Assembly (NCBI GenBank): GCA_011037195.1
Contig: JAAEAF010003518.1
Location: 184,705-248,704, forward strand
From: Triatoma infestans
Taxonomy: Eukaryota > Arthropoda > Insecta > Hemiptera > Reduviidae
Length of the DNA: 64,000 nt
Direction of reading: 5' to 3'
The notes under the pieces: generated by a model
Database searches by the model: none
Seen by the model: only the letters and a program-made list of their open reading frames with translations
Told to the model about the DNA's origin: nothing
In this document: positions 1 to 10,222 of the stretch, in pieces
How positions within the stretch are numbered: the first letter of the stretch is position 1
Layout: the number at the start of each line of letters is the position of its first letter
Made by a program: the position numbers and the translations under genes

Positions 1-605
1 CCTAAATAGAAGACATAATATTTTCAACATGAAATATGTCCTAATATTTCAAACATAAATTCTCCTCTACGAACACATTTTTCTGGACGTAGACAGAAAA
101 TGTAACCTTCTAATATTTCAAACGTAACCGTGTGTAACGTAGTCATAAAAATTTCGAAATGAAATTTAACCTTCAAAAATTTTAAATGATATGCATCCAC
201 CTACAAAGGTAGTAAATAAATAAAAGTCGTTAAGATGAAGCAGAGAGATATATAATAACTTATCGTTGTGAATTGTCTTAAAAAAAAAAAAGAAGGTTTC
301 GAAACGTGTAAAAAAAAAAAGAGAGGCATTACTATTTTAATAATGCGTTAAAAAAAAAAACACTTCCCAGTGAGTATGGCTCTAGAAGAAAAAGTTGAAT
401 GACAAAAAAGTCGGAGAGAATGTATCACACACTGTTCGTCAAAACAGGCGAATGACCTAACCCGGTCAATGTTATATAATCAACCAGGCTATCAGAAAAA
501 AAGTTCCTGATGCTTTGTTTTGTTTATTTGTTAAGTCGTTACTTTATCTATTATAAAATATAAAATATTAGTACAAATCATATTATGATTATATTAATAT
601 GTTAC
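1..605. other. AT-rich non-coding stretch (ABC gene intron side)
   Basis: No reading frame with recognisable similarity. The next downstream ABC exon, expected to begin by completing the LSGGQ motif, is not visible here on the minus strand, so it should lie beyond the left edge. Several A-runs are present (about 280-360). Confidence 0.6.
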
Positions 606-760
606 CTTAATGTTTCAACTATCCTATTTGCTTCTGGCAATTCAAGTAATTTATCCAAAATATAAGCTCTTTCTTCAATATCAACCCAATTCATTCCGTA
701 TACTCTGCCATAGTAGGCGAATGTTTCCGCAATGCTCAGCTGGAGATACAGTGCCGTACT
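606..760 (-). CDS. ABC transporter exon (NBD, Q-loop to signature region)
   Basis: This 155-nt minus-strand exon encodes 51 codons plus two bases. The peptide begins STALYLQLSIAETFAYYGRV and ends LPEANRIVETL. In ABCG/ABCH half-transporters this segment follows the Q-loop (GYMPQ-x-x-ALY-x-x-x-(S/T)I-x-ETF-x-Y(F/Y)G) and leads straight into LSGGQ. The acceptor is a T-rich tract ending TAG at 761-763. The donor is AAG|GTAAC at 606/605. The exon starts in phase 0 and ends in phase 2 with AG, so the next exon should complete a serine or arginine codon; serine would be the S of LSGGQ. It joins in phase with the exon at 14538-14670, and the alignment length is exactly that of the family. These exons would contribute to ATP binding in a membrane exporter. 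The subfamily (G or H) cannot be fixed from two exons. Confidence 0.85.
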
Positions 761-1185
761 CTAAAAATAGAAGGTAAAAAAAAAGTTATAAAAAGAAATT
801 ATTGATATGAATAGAGTTTTGAAGAAAACATACTGAATTATGAAAATTGCAGAGAAAATACTGCACTAATTTCTACGGCAAAAGAAAACAAACAAAAAAC
901 ACAAACGAGAAAACTGCACCTAGATAAAACGCACACAATAGTAACCTTAACCTGGTTACAACAGCCCAAGAAGCCTACAAGTCGGCCATTTTTATTGAGG
1001 GACACATCACGTAACCGGTCGTTTAGTCCTAGCCCTCGCTACCTAGGTTCGCTACTAACTTAGCTCCACATTTTGCCTCACGGTGCTGGATCAGCACCAC
1101 CTCTATGTTCTCACGGAAATTGAACCCTGAATTCTCAGTAGGCAAGTAAATGGCTAGCCCCTAATTTCAGCGGTTCTTAAACTTT
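761..1185. other. Intron sequence, no gene seen
   Basis: Start of the long ABC intron (read on minus it is the 3' end). It carries the acceptor T-tract just above 760 and an otherwise unremarkable stretch with a slightly more GC-rich patch at about 960-1160. Confidence 0.5.
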
Positions 1186-1189
1186 TTGG

Positions 1190-1715
1190 TAGTTGGCATC
1201 CCTTTAAACCTCCAAGTATATTCTCACACCTCCTCGAAAAATTACCCCCAATTTTTTAGTATTTCTGAAAAAGAAGGTATTGCGATTGTGTCGAATTTTT
1301 CGAAATTATGTCATCACCGATTTTTTTTTTTGGACAAAAAATGTATAGATGTTGTTTGTCTTAATATCAACTTTCTTAGACAAGTTTATCAAGTAAAGAA
1401 GATAGATAGATTAGTAAAAAACATTCATTCATTTTCATTGAAAACCTTGGAGCCATTTTCGAGGAAAGAAATTCCTGAAAATTGAAAAAAAAAATCAATA
1501 AACTACACTTCCTGTTGACAAATTTTTATCGCACGGGTATCGCATCCTAAACGAGATATAAAGTTCAGCTACCTGCGATTTTGCTATTTTTGAAATATTT
1601 TGTTAGAGATCCTTAGAAACAATTGTGGAAGGTATTGGTAAACATTATTGTGTATTCACTTTGTTTTGTCCATTTATTATACTAATATCAAAAATATAAT
1701 GCAATTTGTGACTAT
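1190..1715 (+). repeat. Interspersed repeat S, copy 1 (R700-related)
   Basis: Positions about 1354-1710 match 14711-15070 nearly base for base with small indels. Shared blocks include TTGGAGCCATTTTCGAGGAA, GAGATATAAAGTTCAGCTA and ATATTTTGTTAGAGATCC. The general layout (GGAGCCATTTT-CGAG, then CACTTCC-GG, then a GACAAATTTT block) is also that of the R700 family, so S is probably a diverged subfamily. It has no coding capacity. Confidence 0.75.
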
Positions 1716-2039
1716 AATGTGGCAATATAGTTAAATTAAACTGGGTTTCACCACAAATAATAAAGTACTTAATGGACCTGGGTTTACATAATCTATGGAA
1801 TCAACAATGTCTACTATCTATTCAAATGAAAACAATTTTAAGTTTGTTGATGCAACAATTATTAGATAAGCATGTTCAAATGTTATTATTTTCAAAGTAT
1901 AGTCCAATCTATAATATTGTAACGCAGCCAGTGGTACTAAGAGAGAAAGTAGCAAACTCAAGTTCTCTTAGTGGCCGCTAGGAAGCGCTGGCGACGCGCT
2001 CTAGTTCATGCTGGAAGGATTGAGAAGATTCTCCACCGG

Positions 2040-2047
2040 TATAAATA
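2040..2047 (+). promoter_or_regulatory. TATA box of the solo LTR
   Basis: TATAAATA preceded by a GC-rich patch and followed about 30 bases later by an initiator-like region. It lies about 120 bp inside the LTR, as expected for the U3/R boundary. Confidence 0.5.
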
Positions 2048-2198
2048 GTGGGACCACGAGAGTTGATAGAATTTTCCAGTTACAAACGAAGTGTACGTTG
2101 GTGGAAAGGAATAAAAAGTGAACAAAGTGAACTTTTGTGGTTTGAACTGTGAAGTAATTGTTATTAAGTGTTGTATTTAATAATTTATTGTGTATAAC

Positions 2199-2204
2199 AA
2201 TAAA
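2199..2204 (+). terminator. Polyadenylation signal of the solo LTR
   Basis: AATAAA about 155 bp downstream of the TATA box, followed by a T/G-rich stretch (TTGGTGTTTTC), the usual R/U5 arrangement. Confidence 0.5.
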
Positions 2205-2291
2205 TTGGTGTTTTCTTTATTGAAGTTTAGAGTATTTTATCTATACGAACCCACTTAAAACTAGTTGCAGTTTAGAGGGAAAAAAGTTACA

Positions 2292-2889
2292 ATGTTACCT
2301 ATTAGAGCAAATAATGCCCAAGAATATCTTCTTATTCTTTATCACTAAACTAATAGCTCAATTAAGAACTGTGGATAAGCATAATACCAAATTCAGTATT
2401 ACGGATCATTTTTATAATATTAAAGCAGACCAAAAAGTACAATTAGTAACTAAAAATTAAATGTTTACCTTTTAATAGATTGCCCGCTATAACGCTATAA
2501 GCAGCGGACATTTGTCCGGGGCGCCATTTTGGCTGAAGTTTGAGAAAATATTGATGTGTTAAATATTCACATATCAATTTTTTGCGTTCGCTAAAAATAT
2601 ACAGTGCGGAGCGTATTTATATTATGTCTACAAGCTAAAAAAATATTTACACTATTATTGAAAAATTAACGCAGAATTTGTAAAGAACGATACTTGAATT
2701 TGTTTGAACATGCATATACTTCTCTGAATAGAATAGCGAGCAGAGCTCTGTTTCAGTTTGTGTTTGAACTTGCATAGACTTGCTTAAAAAAATATGTGTA
2801 TATCCTTAAGGGGCGGGAATTTGTCTTTTTGTCTGGGGCTACCTAACCGCTAGAGGGGCGTTGCTATAAGATCGTATTACTTACAAAAG
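2292..2889. other. Intron sequence, no gene seen
   Basis: AT-rich. It contains a short perfect hairpin (CGGACATTTGTCCG near 2506) and a loosely repeated motif TTTGAAC-TGCATA-ACTT at about 2704 and 2765. Nothing coding was recognised. Confidence 0.4.
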
Positions 2890-2894
2890 TTTAA

Positions 2895-3610
2895 TATATC
2901 CGATAATTATGCAGTTCAAAATAGATATACTTTCATCCGAGTCCAAGGAAAAACTAATTATTGTCCACCAATATATTAAAACATGTACTCAGGATCAGAT
3001 AGTTTATTTTCCCAGGAAAATTGATTTTTTGGGGGGTTCTAGCGTTATACTTTCCTCTAAACTACCATTTCACTATAATATATGGTTTTTACCTCCTACA
3101 TAATATAATACACATTGTCAGCATTAATAGAATACCAAATTAGAAGAAAATCGGTTAAGTCGAAAATGCAACTTTATAAAATAAGTTTTTGATTTTTTTT
3201 TTTTAATTTTCTCGTGAAAACAACTATAACAATTTCCTTTAAATTTGATACGCTAACTTCGCAGATAAATATGTATTACTTTTATTTGAAACATTTTTCA
3301 AAAAAAAAAAAATATATATATATATTTTTGATAATTGTGCGGAAATTCTGGTCTAATTTCAAATGTTATATTTCATGGTTTCAGTGTTTTTAGAGTGCTC
3401 TACTGGGACATTATAAATATAATCATCACTTCTCTTACCTGCCAAGTTTAGTAGGTTGTTACTTATTCTCCGACATCTAAATATTTATGTTATAATAAAT
3501 TCGTAAAATTTGAGTAGAAAGAAAATTGATCATTTAATATATAATTATTATTACATTAGAAGGAATAAGAGAAAGTCTATGAGTGTTTCACATCAGATTT
3601 TTTATTTTTT
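2895..3610 (-). repeat. R700 interspersed repeat, reverse orientation
   Basis: It contains the reverse-orientation marks of the family: TTTCCTCTAAA-TACCATTTCA, then GAAGAAAATCGGTTAA, then a T-rich tract and TTTTATTTGAAACATTTTTC. It ends near 3556-3600 with GGAATAAGAGAAAGT followed by GAGTGTTTCACATCAGATTTT, the family terminus. Diverged, non-coding. Confidence 0.7.
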
Positions 3611-3716
3611 TTTAATGTTAATGTTAATTCGTAATAATGTACTGTACTTTAGGAATTGGAAAACAAATAACTAACAGAATTTAAAAAATTCTATTCTAGA
3701 AACCTTTTTTCTAACC

Positions 3717-3748
3717 TTTATCCACACTGGTAGGAACCAGTGGATAAA
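3717..3748. repeat. Imperfect 13-bp inverted repeat (hairpin)
   Basis: TTTATCCAC-AC-TGGT and ACCAGTGGATAAA are complementary apart from a two-base bulge, with a four-base loop. It may be the core of a small palindromic element; no function is inferred. Confidence 0.5.
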
Positions 3749-4033
3749 GTACAAATGATAGCCGCTAGATGGCAGTACTTGTTAGTTTTATTAATCCTGT
3801 TTATTTTCAAATTGTGATAATTCGTAATCGCACAGGTACATCCACATTACCCTCTTTTTTATAGTTCTTGTTTCTGTGAATTAAATTAAAATCATTTAGA
3901 GTATCTAATAACAAATTGATGGAAAAAATAAAAACAGAATTTTTAATCTGTTATCTGTTATGAATAGCAAATAGCGCGAAATATCACTGCATTTATAAAG
4001 AATTAATGTTGGATTTAGGGGAGAAATGCTATA

Positions 4034-4973
4034 TCTATATATATAAAAATTCAGCATCCGTATGTTTGTGGCCGCAAAACTTGAAAAGTAGTTTATGGAT
4101 TGACTTGAAATTTTTACACAACGTTGCATTTCTACATAAGAGTGTTTATATATACTTTTTACTCCGAAGTTCCCACGGAAACGGGAAATTGTCCGAGCGT
4201 TTCGCGAGGTTGGCAGAAATAGACAGACTCAGACGCGTTGCGATGGTGGCGCGCTCTCTGAACCTCTTTCTCAACTACTTATAAGTACCTCTATTCCGAA
4301 GTTCCCACAGAAACGGCAAATTCCGAGCTAAAATCCGTTCAGACGGCCATATTGCGTTAGCACTTGCTTCTTCAAGTATTGCTAAATTTGAAAATTGGAG
4401 TGCCAATTATATTACTCCGAAACATCAATCAGCCAGTTATGAAATGGTACACGATTAGTAGTTAAAGAATTGATGAATAATCTAATTGAAGCAACAATTC
4501 TCATTGGACCTCATAAAGATGAAGACGTTCTACTTCCAAGAATACCACTCATTTCGACAGATATGCCGTTCGAGTTCAAACGACTTCAATTTCCAATACG
4601 TCTTGCGTTCGCTGTGACTATCAATAAAGCGCAAGAACAAACTTTGCAAGTGTGCGGTTTGAATTTAGAAAACGAATGCTTCTCTCATGGGCAATTATAT
4701 GTCGCATGCTTCAGAGTTGGTAAACCATATGATCTTTATGTTTATGCAGAAAACGGACAAACTAAAATGTAGTCCATTCACTAGCTTTACAATAAAAAAA
4801 TACTTTTAGTTAAAAGCATGTTTTCTTTCTTTTTTTCAGTGCACAAGCAACGCAAAGTAGGGTATTAAATTGAAAGATGTGTTTCCTTGATGAATCTATG
4901 TTAACTATAATACTTCTATTTACTTTCCTAAAAATCAGACTGAGCCACAGCGAAGCGTGGCCGGGTTAGCTAG
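4034..4973 (+). mobile_element. Helitron remnant inserted in element B
   Basis: The 5' end TCTATATATATAAAAATT and the conserved block GTTTATGGATTGACTTGAAA are characteristic of insect Helitrons. The 3' end has the diagnostic hairpin CCAC-AGCGAAGC-GTGG (4945-4960) followed after nine bases by CTAG (4970-4973). The host bases are A (4033) on the left and T (4974) on the right, the canonical A|T integration with no target duplication. The interior is deleted: only the end of the helicase remains (4470-4772). At 940 bp it is far shorter than an autonomous element. The element interrupts the reading frame of non-LTR element B exactly. Confidence 0.85.
4470..4772 (+). pseudogene. Helitron Rep/Helicase C-terminal fragment (Pif1-like)
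   Basis: One hundred residues with the final Pif1-family helicase motifs: FPIRLAFAVTINKAQEQTLQ (motif V region; the usual text is NKAQGQT) and GQLYVACFRVGKP (motif VI; usual YVA-x-SRV with the arginine finger). The preceding piece, PRIPLISTDMPFEFKRLQ, is also typical of Helitron helicases. The Rep nuclease and helicase motifs I-IV are missing. Two family-conserved positions are changed (G to E in KAQEQ, S to F in CFRV), so it is inactive. The stop lies about 200 bp before the Helitron 3' terminus, as usual. Confidence 0.85.
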
Positions 4974-5188
4974 TAAATGATAAAAATAGTTTGAACTTTA
5001 TTAATGTAATAATGAAGGTGAGAGGTGCACTGTTTAACTTAAATTTTAGTGTAAATAGGGATGAATATAGGCATTATTGTTCTCTTTGCAGTCTTGGAAT
5101 GATGGAAGATATTATTCATTTCATTGGAGAATGTCCGATCCTACAGGAGTTTAGACTACAGTTTTTGGGGAAGAGAAAACTTGAGTAA
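4974..5188 (+). pseudogene. ORF2 C-terminal fragment of element B
   Basis: About 65-70 residues, including a basic region with KVRGALFNLN followed by a C-x2-C-x10-H-x4-C zinc motif (CSLC ... HFIGEC) and PILQEFR. This is the standard ending of several LINE ORF2 proteins. The upstream coding part sits on the other side of the Helitron at about 3882-4033 and contains KYHCIYKELMLDLGEKCY. The reading frame is continuous across the Helitron junction when the Helitron is ignored. The reverse-transcriptase core is absent through 5' truncation. Confidence 0.75.
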
Positions 5189-5472
5189 TGTGAGGTTAAA
5201 CTTTTTTTGAATGGCCTTGATTGGGGCAAGTTGTATAAGTACACTGTAACAGCTTGGAATTACAGACAGTTTTTAATAGATCATTTCAATTTTTAATGCT
5301 GAAATAATATGTATAATACTGTAGTTTAGTTATATGTCACATAAACAGAGTCAACATGGCAGACGGACTAAGTCCATGCCTAAAATGTGTTTTGATATCT
5401 ATAAAAGAATGTTTGGTTATTTAGTTTAAATTCTCTGTAAAAGATGTTTGGTTTGTTTCGATTTTCTTGAAT

Positions 5473-5485
5473 AAACACAATTATT
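5473..5485. repeat. Target-site duplication of element A, 3' side
   Basis: AAACACAATTATT is repeated identically at 12520-12532, on the other side of element A. It borders the T-rich (poly(A) on minus) end of the element. Confidence 0.85.
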
Positions 5486-5510
5486 TTTATTTTTTTTTTT
5501 CTTTTTTTTG

Positions 5511-6418
5511 GGCGCATCAACTTCCAAGGTTATTAGCGCCCCTCAGTTTGATTCGTTCTCCACTCGGTCCGCACGAGCTTGGATGGCACATATTCAACCT
5601 TTGTGGCGTCCAGATCAGTGCCTTGTCTAGCAAGGCATGAGGAGCCCAAGGTTATTGAATAGGGTACCACACATCCCCTCTTATTTCATCGATCATGTCG
5701 ACGAGGGGGAGTGTGGATCATCTCTTGTTGTGCCATCCCTTTTTTAATTAAATCTTTTTTAACTATCTTATTTAAATATAAATATTATATATTAACAATT
5801 ATACATATAAAGTTTAATATGAAAATTCTGGATCTATTTGCATCATTTAAATGTGGAACTTTTGCATGCAGATAAATTTTTATGTAATATAAGCAAGAAA
5901 CTATCCTGAAATATCTACATAACCTATCCTAAAGAGGCTATTTGCTCACTGTAAACTATTCTATTTTGGGTGTGCAGTACTTTTAACAAATATTCCTGCA
6001 CACCCTTAAATGAACTAATCCTAATGTTAATCTAAACCTAATAGGGTTGAAATACTTTTATAAAATTTCTTTCAACCCCGAAATAAAAAGCCTAAGCTAA
6101 ACATTTGCCCTAACAGTTTCGCCAATAAATACATTCACACATAAAAACATTCTCGCCAATAAATACATTCTCGCTAATAAATACATTCACGCTAATAAAT
6201 ACATTCTCGCTAATAAATACATTCACTCCAGTAAATACATTCTCGCTAATAAATACAATCGCACTAATAAATACATTCACACTAATATATACATTCATAC
6301 GAGGGGAAAGTACTCGATATTCCTTTCCCCTAACATAAAAAGAACTAACCTAATTGGGTGAAGTACTCGATATTCCTTCACCCAAGTTTAATTAACCTAA
6401 CCTAACCTAGCTACTAAT
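5511..6418 (-). other. 3' UTR of element A with 18-bp tandem repeats
   Basis: Non-coding tail between the ORF2 stop and the A-rich end. It holds a tandem array (about 6120-6300) of an 18-bp unit close to TAATAAATACATTCTCGC. Next to it is a roughly 30-bp direct repeat (GAAGTACTCGATATTCCTTT at about 6308 and GAAGTACTCGATATTCCTTC at about 6360) and three CCTAA units (about 6391-6411) just after the ORF2 stop. Positions 5511-5740 are GC-richer and probably structured, as expected for the 3' recognition region. Confidence 0.7.
6120..6300. repeat. 18-bp tandem repeat, about 10 copies
   Basis: Units differ mainly at the CTCGC/CACGC/CACAC positions. Because 18 is a multiple of three, the minus strand shows an open frame with a repeated NVFIS(V/E) hexapeptide. 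I regard that as a by-product of the repeat and not a gene. Confidence 0.8.
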
Positions 6419-9400
6419 TTAGATATTTCTATACAAATTAATATCTTTTAAAAAATCAAATAGCCTCTTTATATAAGGAGAACCCTCTTGTAGAATAGCG
6501 CGCTTGTCATGTGGCAGGCCTGCCTTTTCTCTCTGAGTACGCAGAGCCTGACACCCTTCCAACACGTGCGCCACCGATAGCCTTTCTCGGCATCGAGAGC
6601 ACCTCGGCCTTCTTCCGCCAATAAGGAGGTGCCCATGGGTCACACGTGTATGTCCAATCCTCAGCCTCGTCAAAATCACAGAGTCATGCCGCGGGAAATT
6701 CTCGACTGTAATACTTCGCACACGTGGTTTAATATCTTTAAGCTTTTCGCTTATCCTGTCCCACTGACTTTGCCATTTCCTGTTAATAATGTGTTTCATA
6801 TATATTTGTAGGTCAGTGGGGCGAACGGGTCTGATTTCTTCTGTTTGTGTAGAGGCAGCTCGCTTGGCTGCCTCGTCCGCCCTTTCATTACCGGACACGC
6901 CAATGTGGCCCGGCACCCAGGCGAACGTTACCCCTTGACCACGTGTGCTTAACTGCAGCAGTAAGCTGTAAATATCTAAGACCATTGGGTCTGTCGAGAA
7001 TCGGTCCCGGAGAGCCATTAATGCACTTAATGAGTCCGTCAATATTAGCGCTTTTTTGTAGTTGTTATTCTTGATTAATTCTATGGCCTGGCATATAGCA
7101 AACATTTCCGCCGTGTACACGGTTGCATAATGCGGAAGTGTCCAACTAAGGGTAACTCCTTCCGTGTACACAGCGCTACCCACACCGTCGCCTATCTTCG
7201 ACCCATCTGTAAAGATAGGTCGGAAGTCATAATAAATATTTAGAATTTCTAGTAATTTTTGTCTATAGACGACAGGAGGGGTTTCCTCTTTTTTATGGAA
7301 TGCCAGGTCCATGCGGACGCTTGCAGAGGGTAATGACCAGGGAGGAGAAGGCGCAAAGCCCCAACCTACCACCGGACCAAGTTCAATTCCCTCCGCTGCC
7401 AATAATTCCTTGGCTCTGACTCCAAGTGGTCGCGTCCGCGAGCGCTGTTGATAGAACTCTTCATTATGTGGGCTCTCGAATATGACGGGAAATAAGTTAT
7501 GGAAACTCTTTCCCCATATTCCGGCGATGTATGTCAGGGTGAGCCGTTCTCTCCTAAGTTGAGGAGGCAGCATCCCCGACTCTACATAGAGGCTCTGTAG
7601 AGGACTAGTTCGGAAGGCGCCTGTGAACAGTCTAATACCTTCATTGTAAACCTTGTCTAGTAGTTTCAGGCGTGACTTGCGCGCAGAACTATAAACTGGG
7701 GCTCCATATTCAAGTTTGGAACGGGTAAGTGTAATAAATATACGTTTTAAGATTTCCCGTTCCGTTCCCCATCTATAGCTTCCTAGAAATTTCAAGACGT
7801 CGAGGGTTTTCCTTGCTTTTGTGTAGGTATAATCTATATGATCCTGCCAGGTTAATTTAGTATCGAATACGAGGCCAAGGAAACGGATACATTCTTTATA
7901 CTGAATAGGTGTGCCACTTAGAAACAATGTGGGAGGACTATGCTCCTGTCTTAAACGACAAAAATGTAGGCACACCGTCTTGGTTTCAGAGAATCTAAAT
8001 CCGCTCCTAGAAGCCTCGTCAGCCACTCTGTCTATTGCTTGTTGTAGGGTTTCTCCGACCTCGCCTAGATCGGTTCCTGATAAATAAATTGCGAGATCGT
8101 CTACATATAAAGATACTTGAAGTGGATTGCCTACAACTTCTGCTAGACTATTTACCGCTATCGTGAATAAAGTTACGCTTAGCACCGATCCCTGTGGAAT
8201 ACCATTTTGCAAGATATATGGGTCCGAAAGGACCGACCCAAGTCGCACTCGGAACCTTCGCGACTCTAAAAAGCCGCGGAGGAACCTTGGCAGTTTCCCT
8301 CTCAATCCCCACTCGTGACACTTCCGCAGAATCGCATATCTCCACGTTGTATCATAAGCCTTCTCGAGATCAAAGAACACGGCCAGCACGTGCTCCCTTC
8401 GCATGAATGCATTTTGCACGTAGATCTCAAGGCGGCTCGCCTGATCCAACGTAGAACGATATCTGCGAAATCCCGCCTGATACTGGCTGTAAAGCCCTCT
8501 CGTTTCTAGAACATAAACTAATCTATAATTGATCATAGATTCGAGGACCTTACTCAAGCAGGTGGTCAACGAAATGGGTCTGTAACTGGAGGGATCACTT
8601 GGGTCTTTTCCTTCTTTAGGGATCGGCACAATGATTGCTTCACGCCAACCATCAGGGTATTGGCCAGTCTCCCATATGCTATTGTATAGTCTGAGCAGAC
8701 TTTCCTTCCCAGCTGCATTTAAGTTTTTGATCATATCATATGGGATTCCATCTACCCCTGGAGCAGAATCTTTGCATTTGTTTAAAGCATTTTCTAGCTC
8801 ATTGATGGTCAGCGGTTCGTTATAAGCTTCATAGATAGCGGTCTCAAAGTTGAGTGGCTGTTGCTCCACATCACCTTTTCGCTGGAGAAATTCTGCTGAG
8901 TAAGCCTGTGAGCTGGAAACTTGGGCAAAGTGTACAGCCAAGGCCCCAGCCACCTCTCCTGGCTCGGTGACGACGACATCATTAATTTTTAGAACAGGTA
9001 TCGACGGGGTTCTGCGACCTCCAGAGAGGGCTCTTATCTTATTCCACACCTCCCTCAATGTCGATGATGTAGAAATCTTTGACACGTAGGAGGTGAGGGT
9101 TTCTTTTTTTGACTTTTTAATTAAACGCCTCTCCTTTGCTCTTAATCTTTTAAAATCAATTAAATTTTCCTCCGTCGGATACCTTTTAAATCTATTTAGG
9201 GCCTGCTTTTTTTCCCTGTTAGCAACTTTGCATTCCGGGGTCCACCAGGGGACGGGAGATCTTATGACTCTCCCACCTACCCTCGGTACAGTACCCCTGG
9301 ATGCATCTGTCAACGCCTTCGTAAATAAACTAGTGTCGAGGGTGACGTCTCCTGTAAGGGGTGGTGTCACCACTCTAGAAGCATAAGCAGGCCAGTTTGC

Positions 9401-10101
9401 TCTTTTGATGTCGTATCTCCAGGGTGTCACAAAATCTGACCTGGAGATGGAGCTCGATACTAAGATCGGAAAGTGGTCACTGTGATATAGTTCGTCTAGT
9501 GTGGTCCATTCCAAGCGAACAGCGACGGTGGGAGTTGTCACACTCAAATCAATTGAACTGAAACCTCCTGAGTGTGCATTGAAATGTGTTGCCGCACCAT
9601 TGTTGAGGAGCATCATGTTAGCATTATCTATAATCTCCTCAAGAGTTCTGCCCCGAGTATCAGTCCTAGCCGACCCCCACCAGGTGTTGTGACAGTTAAA
9701 GTCTCCCATCAACAACACCGGGGCGGGGAGCTGCGAGAGCAGATTCTCCAGATCACTCTTCCGCCAGAATATGTCTGGAAGGTATATACTAACTACAGTG
9801 ATCTGCAGTGGTGCGGCTAGGCGCACGGCAACGGCTTGTAAATTACTTTGTAGGGGTAGCCGTTTGCTCGAGATATTATCCCGTACACATACGGCCACTC
9901 CACCATGCGCCCTCCCACCTGGGGCAGGTTGTACCTCTTTACTATACACGACGTATCCAGGGATTCGAATGAATTGCCCCGGCGAATCTTCGTTTCCTGG
10001 AGGCACAACCCAAATGGACGGTATTCCGCCACCATTCGACGTAACCCTTCCATATTATTCATAAAGCCCCGCATGTTCCATTGAAGAATGGACTCACACA
10101 T
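6419..10101 (-). CDS. Element A ORF2: endonuclease-reverse transcriptase-RNase H
   Basis: The long open part is 1195 residues (10006-6419). The natural start is probably the ATG at 10101 in another frame, which encodes ILQWNMRGFMNN and QETK, the start of an APE-type endonuclease with its catalytic E. A single frameshift in the CCCC region at 9971-9984 separates the two. In residues of the long frame: endonuclease about 1-190 (GDFNCHNTWWGS 101-112, SSIDLS 150-155, HSDHFPI 175-181); reverse transcriptase about 415-690 (FFDLEKAYD 544-552, GIPQGSVLS 602-610, YVDD 634-637); RNase H about 930-1050 (FTDGSK 931-936, AEMFAICQA 966-974, LTDSLSAL 989-996, GNERADEAAK 1039-1048); C-terminal zinc motif C-x2-C-x8-H-x4-C at 1136-1152. 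The enzyme nicks the target and copies its own RNA there. Catalytic residues look intact. The frameshift could be a real lesion or a sequencing error. Confidence 0.92.
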
Positions 10102-10222
10102 GTTTAATATTTTGAAGAATTCATACCTGGTAGGATCCTAATACTTAATAAACTATTTACACTATTAATTACCGGATTCATTATATTGGTAAAAGAAATG
10201 ATATGGATGCGTAGAATATTCC

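Larger units (their letters stand above)
1918..2291 (+). mobile_element. Solo LTR of an LTR retrotransposon
   Basis: The 374-bp unit starts TGTAAC and ends GTTACA, a perfect 6-bp terminal inverted repeat of the TG...CA kind. Inside, in the right order for an LTR, are a TATA box (2040-2047) in a short GC-rich promoter and a polyadenylation signal AATAAA (2199-2204) followed by a T/G-rich stretch. No internal gag-pol sequence flanks it, so it fits a solo LTR left by LTR-LTR recombination. The flanking four bases are ATAT on the left and ATGT on the right, one mismatch from a 4-bp target duplication. The parental family is not identified. Confidence 0.65.
3878..5485 (+). mobile_element. 5'-truncated non-LTR retrotransposon B, twice interrupted
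   Basis: Element B is a plus-strand LINE 3' end. Its coding sequence can be followed from about 3880 (one in-frame TGA at 3961) to 4033, and resumes in the same frame at 4974 after a Helitron. It continues to the stop at 5186 and then into a 3' UTR with an AATAAA-containing end at 5468-5474. The natural 3' tail, a (TTA)n microsatellite, is separated by element A and lies at 12533-12574. The C-terminal motif CSLC-x10-H-x4-C matches the zinc-binding tail found after the reverse transcriptase in many non-LTR ORF2 proteins. The clade is not certain (CR1/jockey/R1 group). Confidence 0.75.

Noticed and set aside
6110..6298. Minus-strand open frame with repeated NVFIS(V/E) peptide
   Set aside because: It is the translation of an 18-bp tandem repeat whose length is a multiple of three; it lies in the 3' UTR of element A.
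6391..6411. CCTAA units resembling insect telomere repeat
   Set aside because: Only about three units, inside a LINE 3' UTR; too short for telomeric origin or telomere targeting to be claimed.
8127..8509. Several open frames on the strand opposite ORF2
   Set aside because: Antisense shadows of the intact reverse transcriptase coding region.
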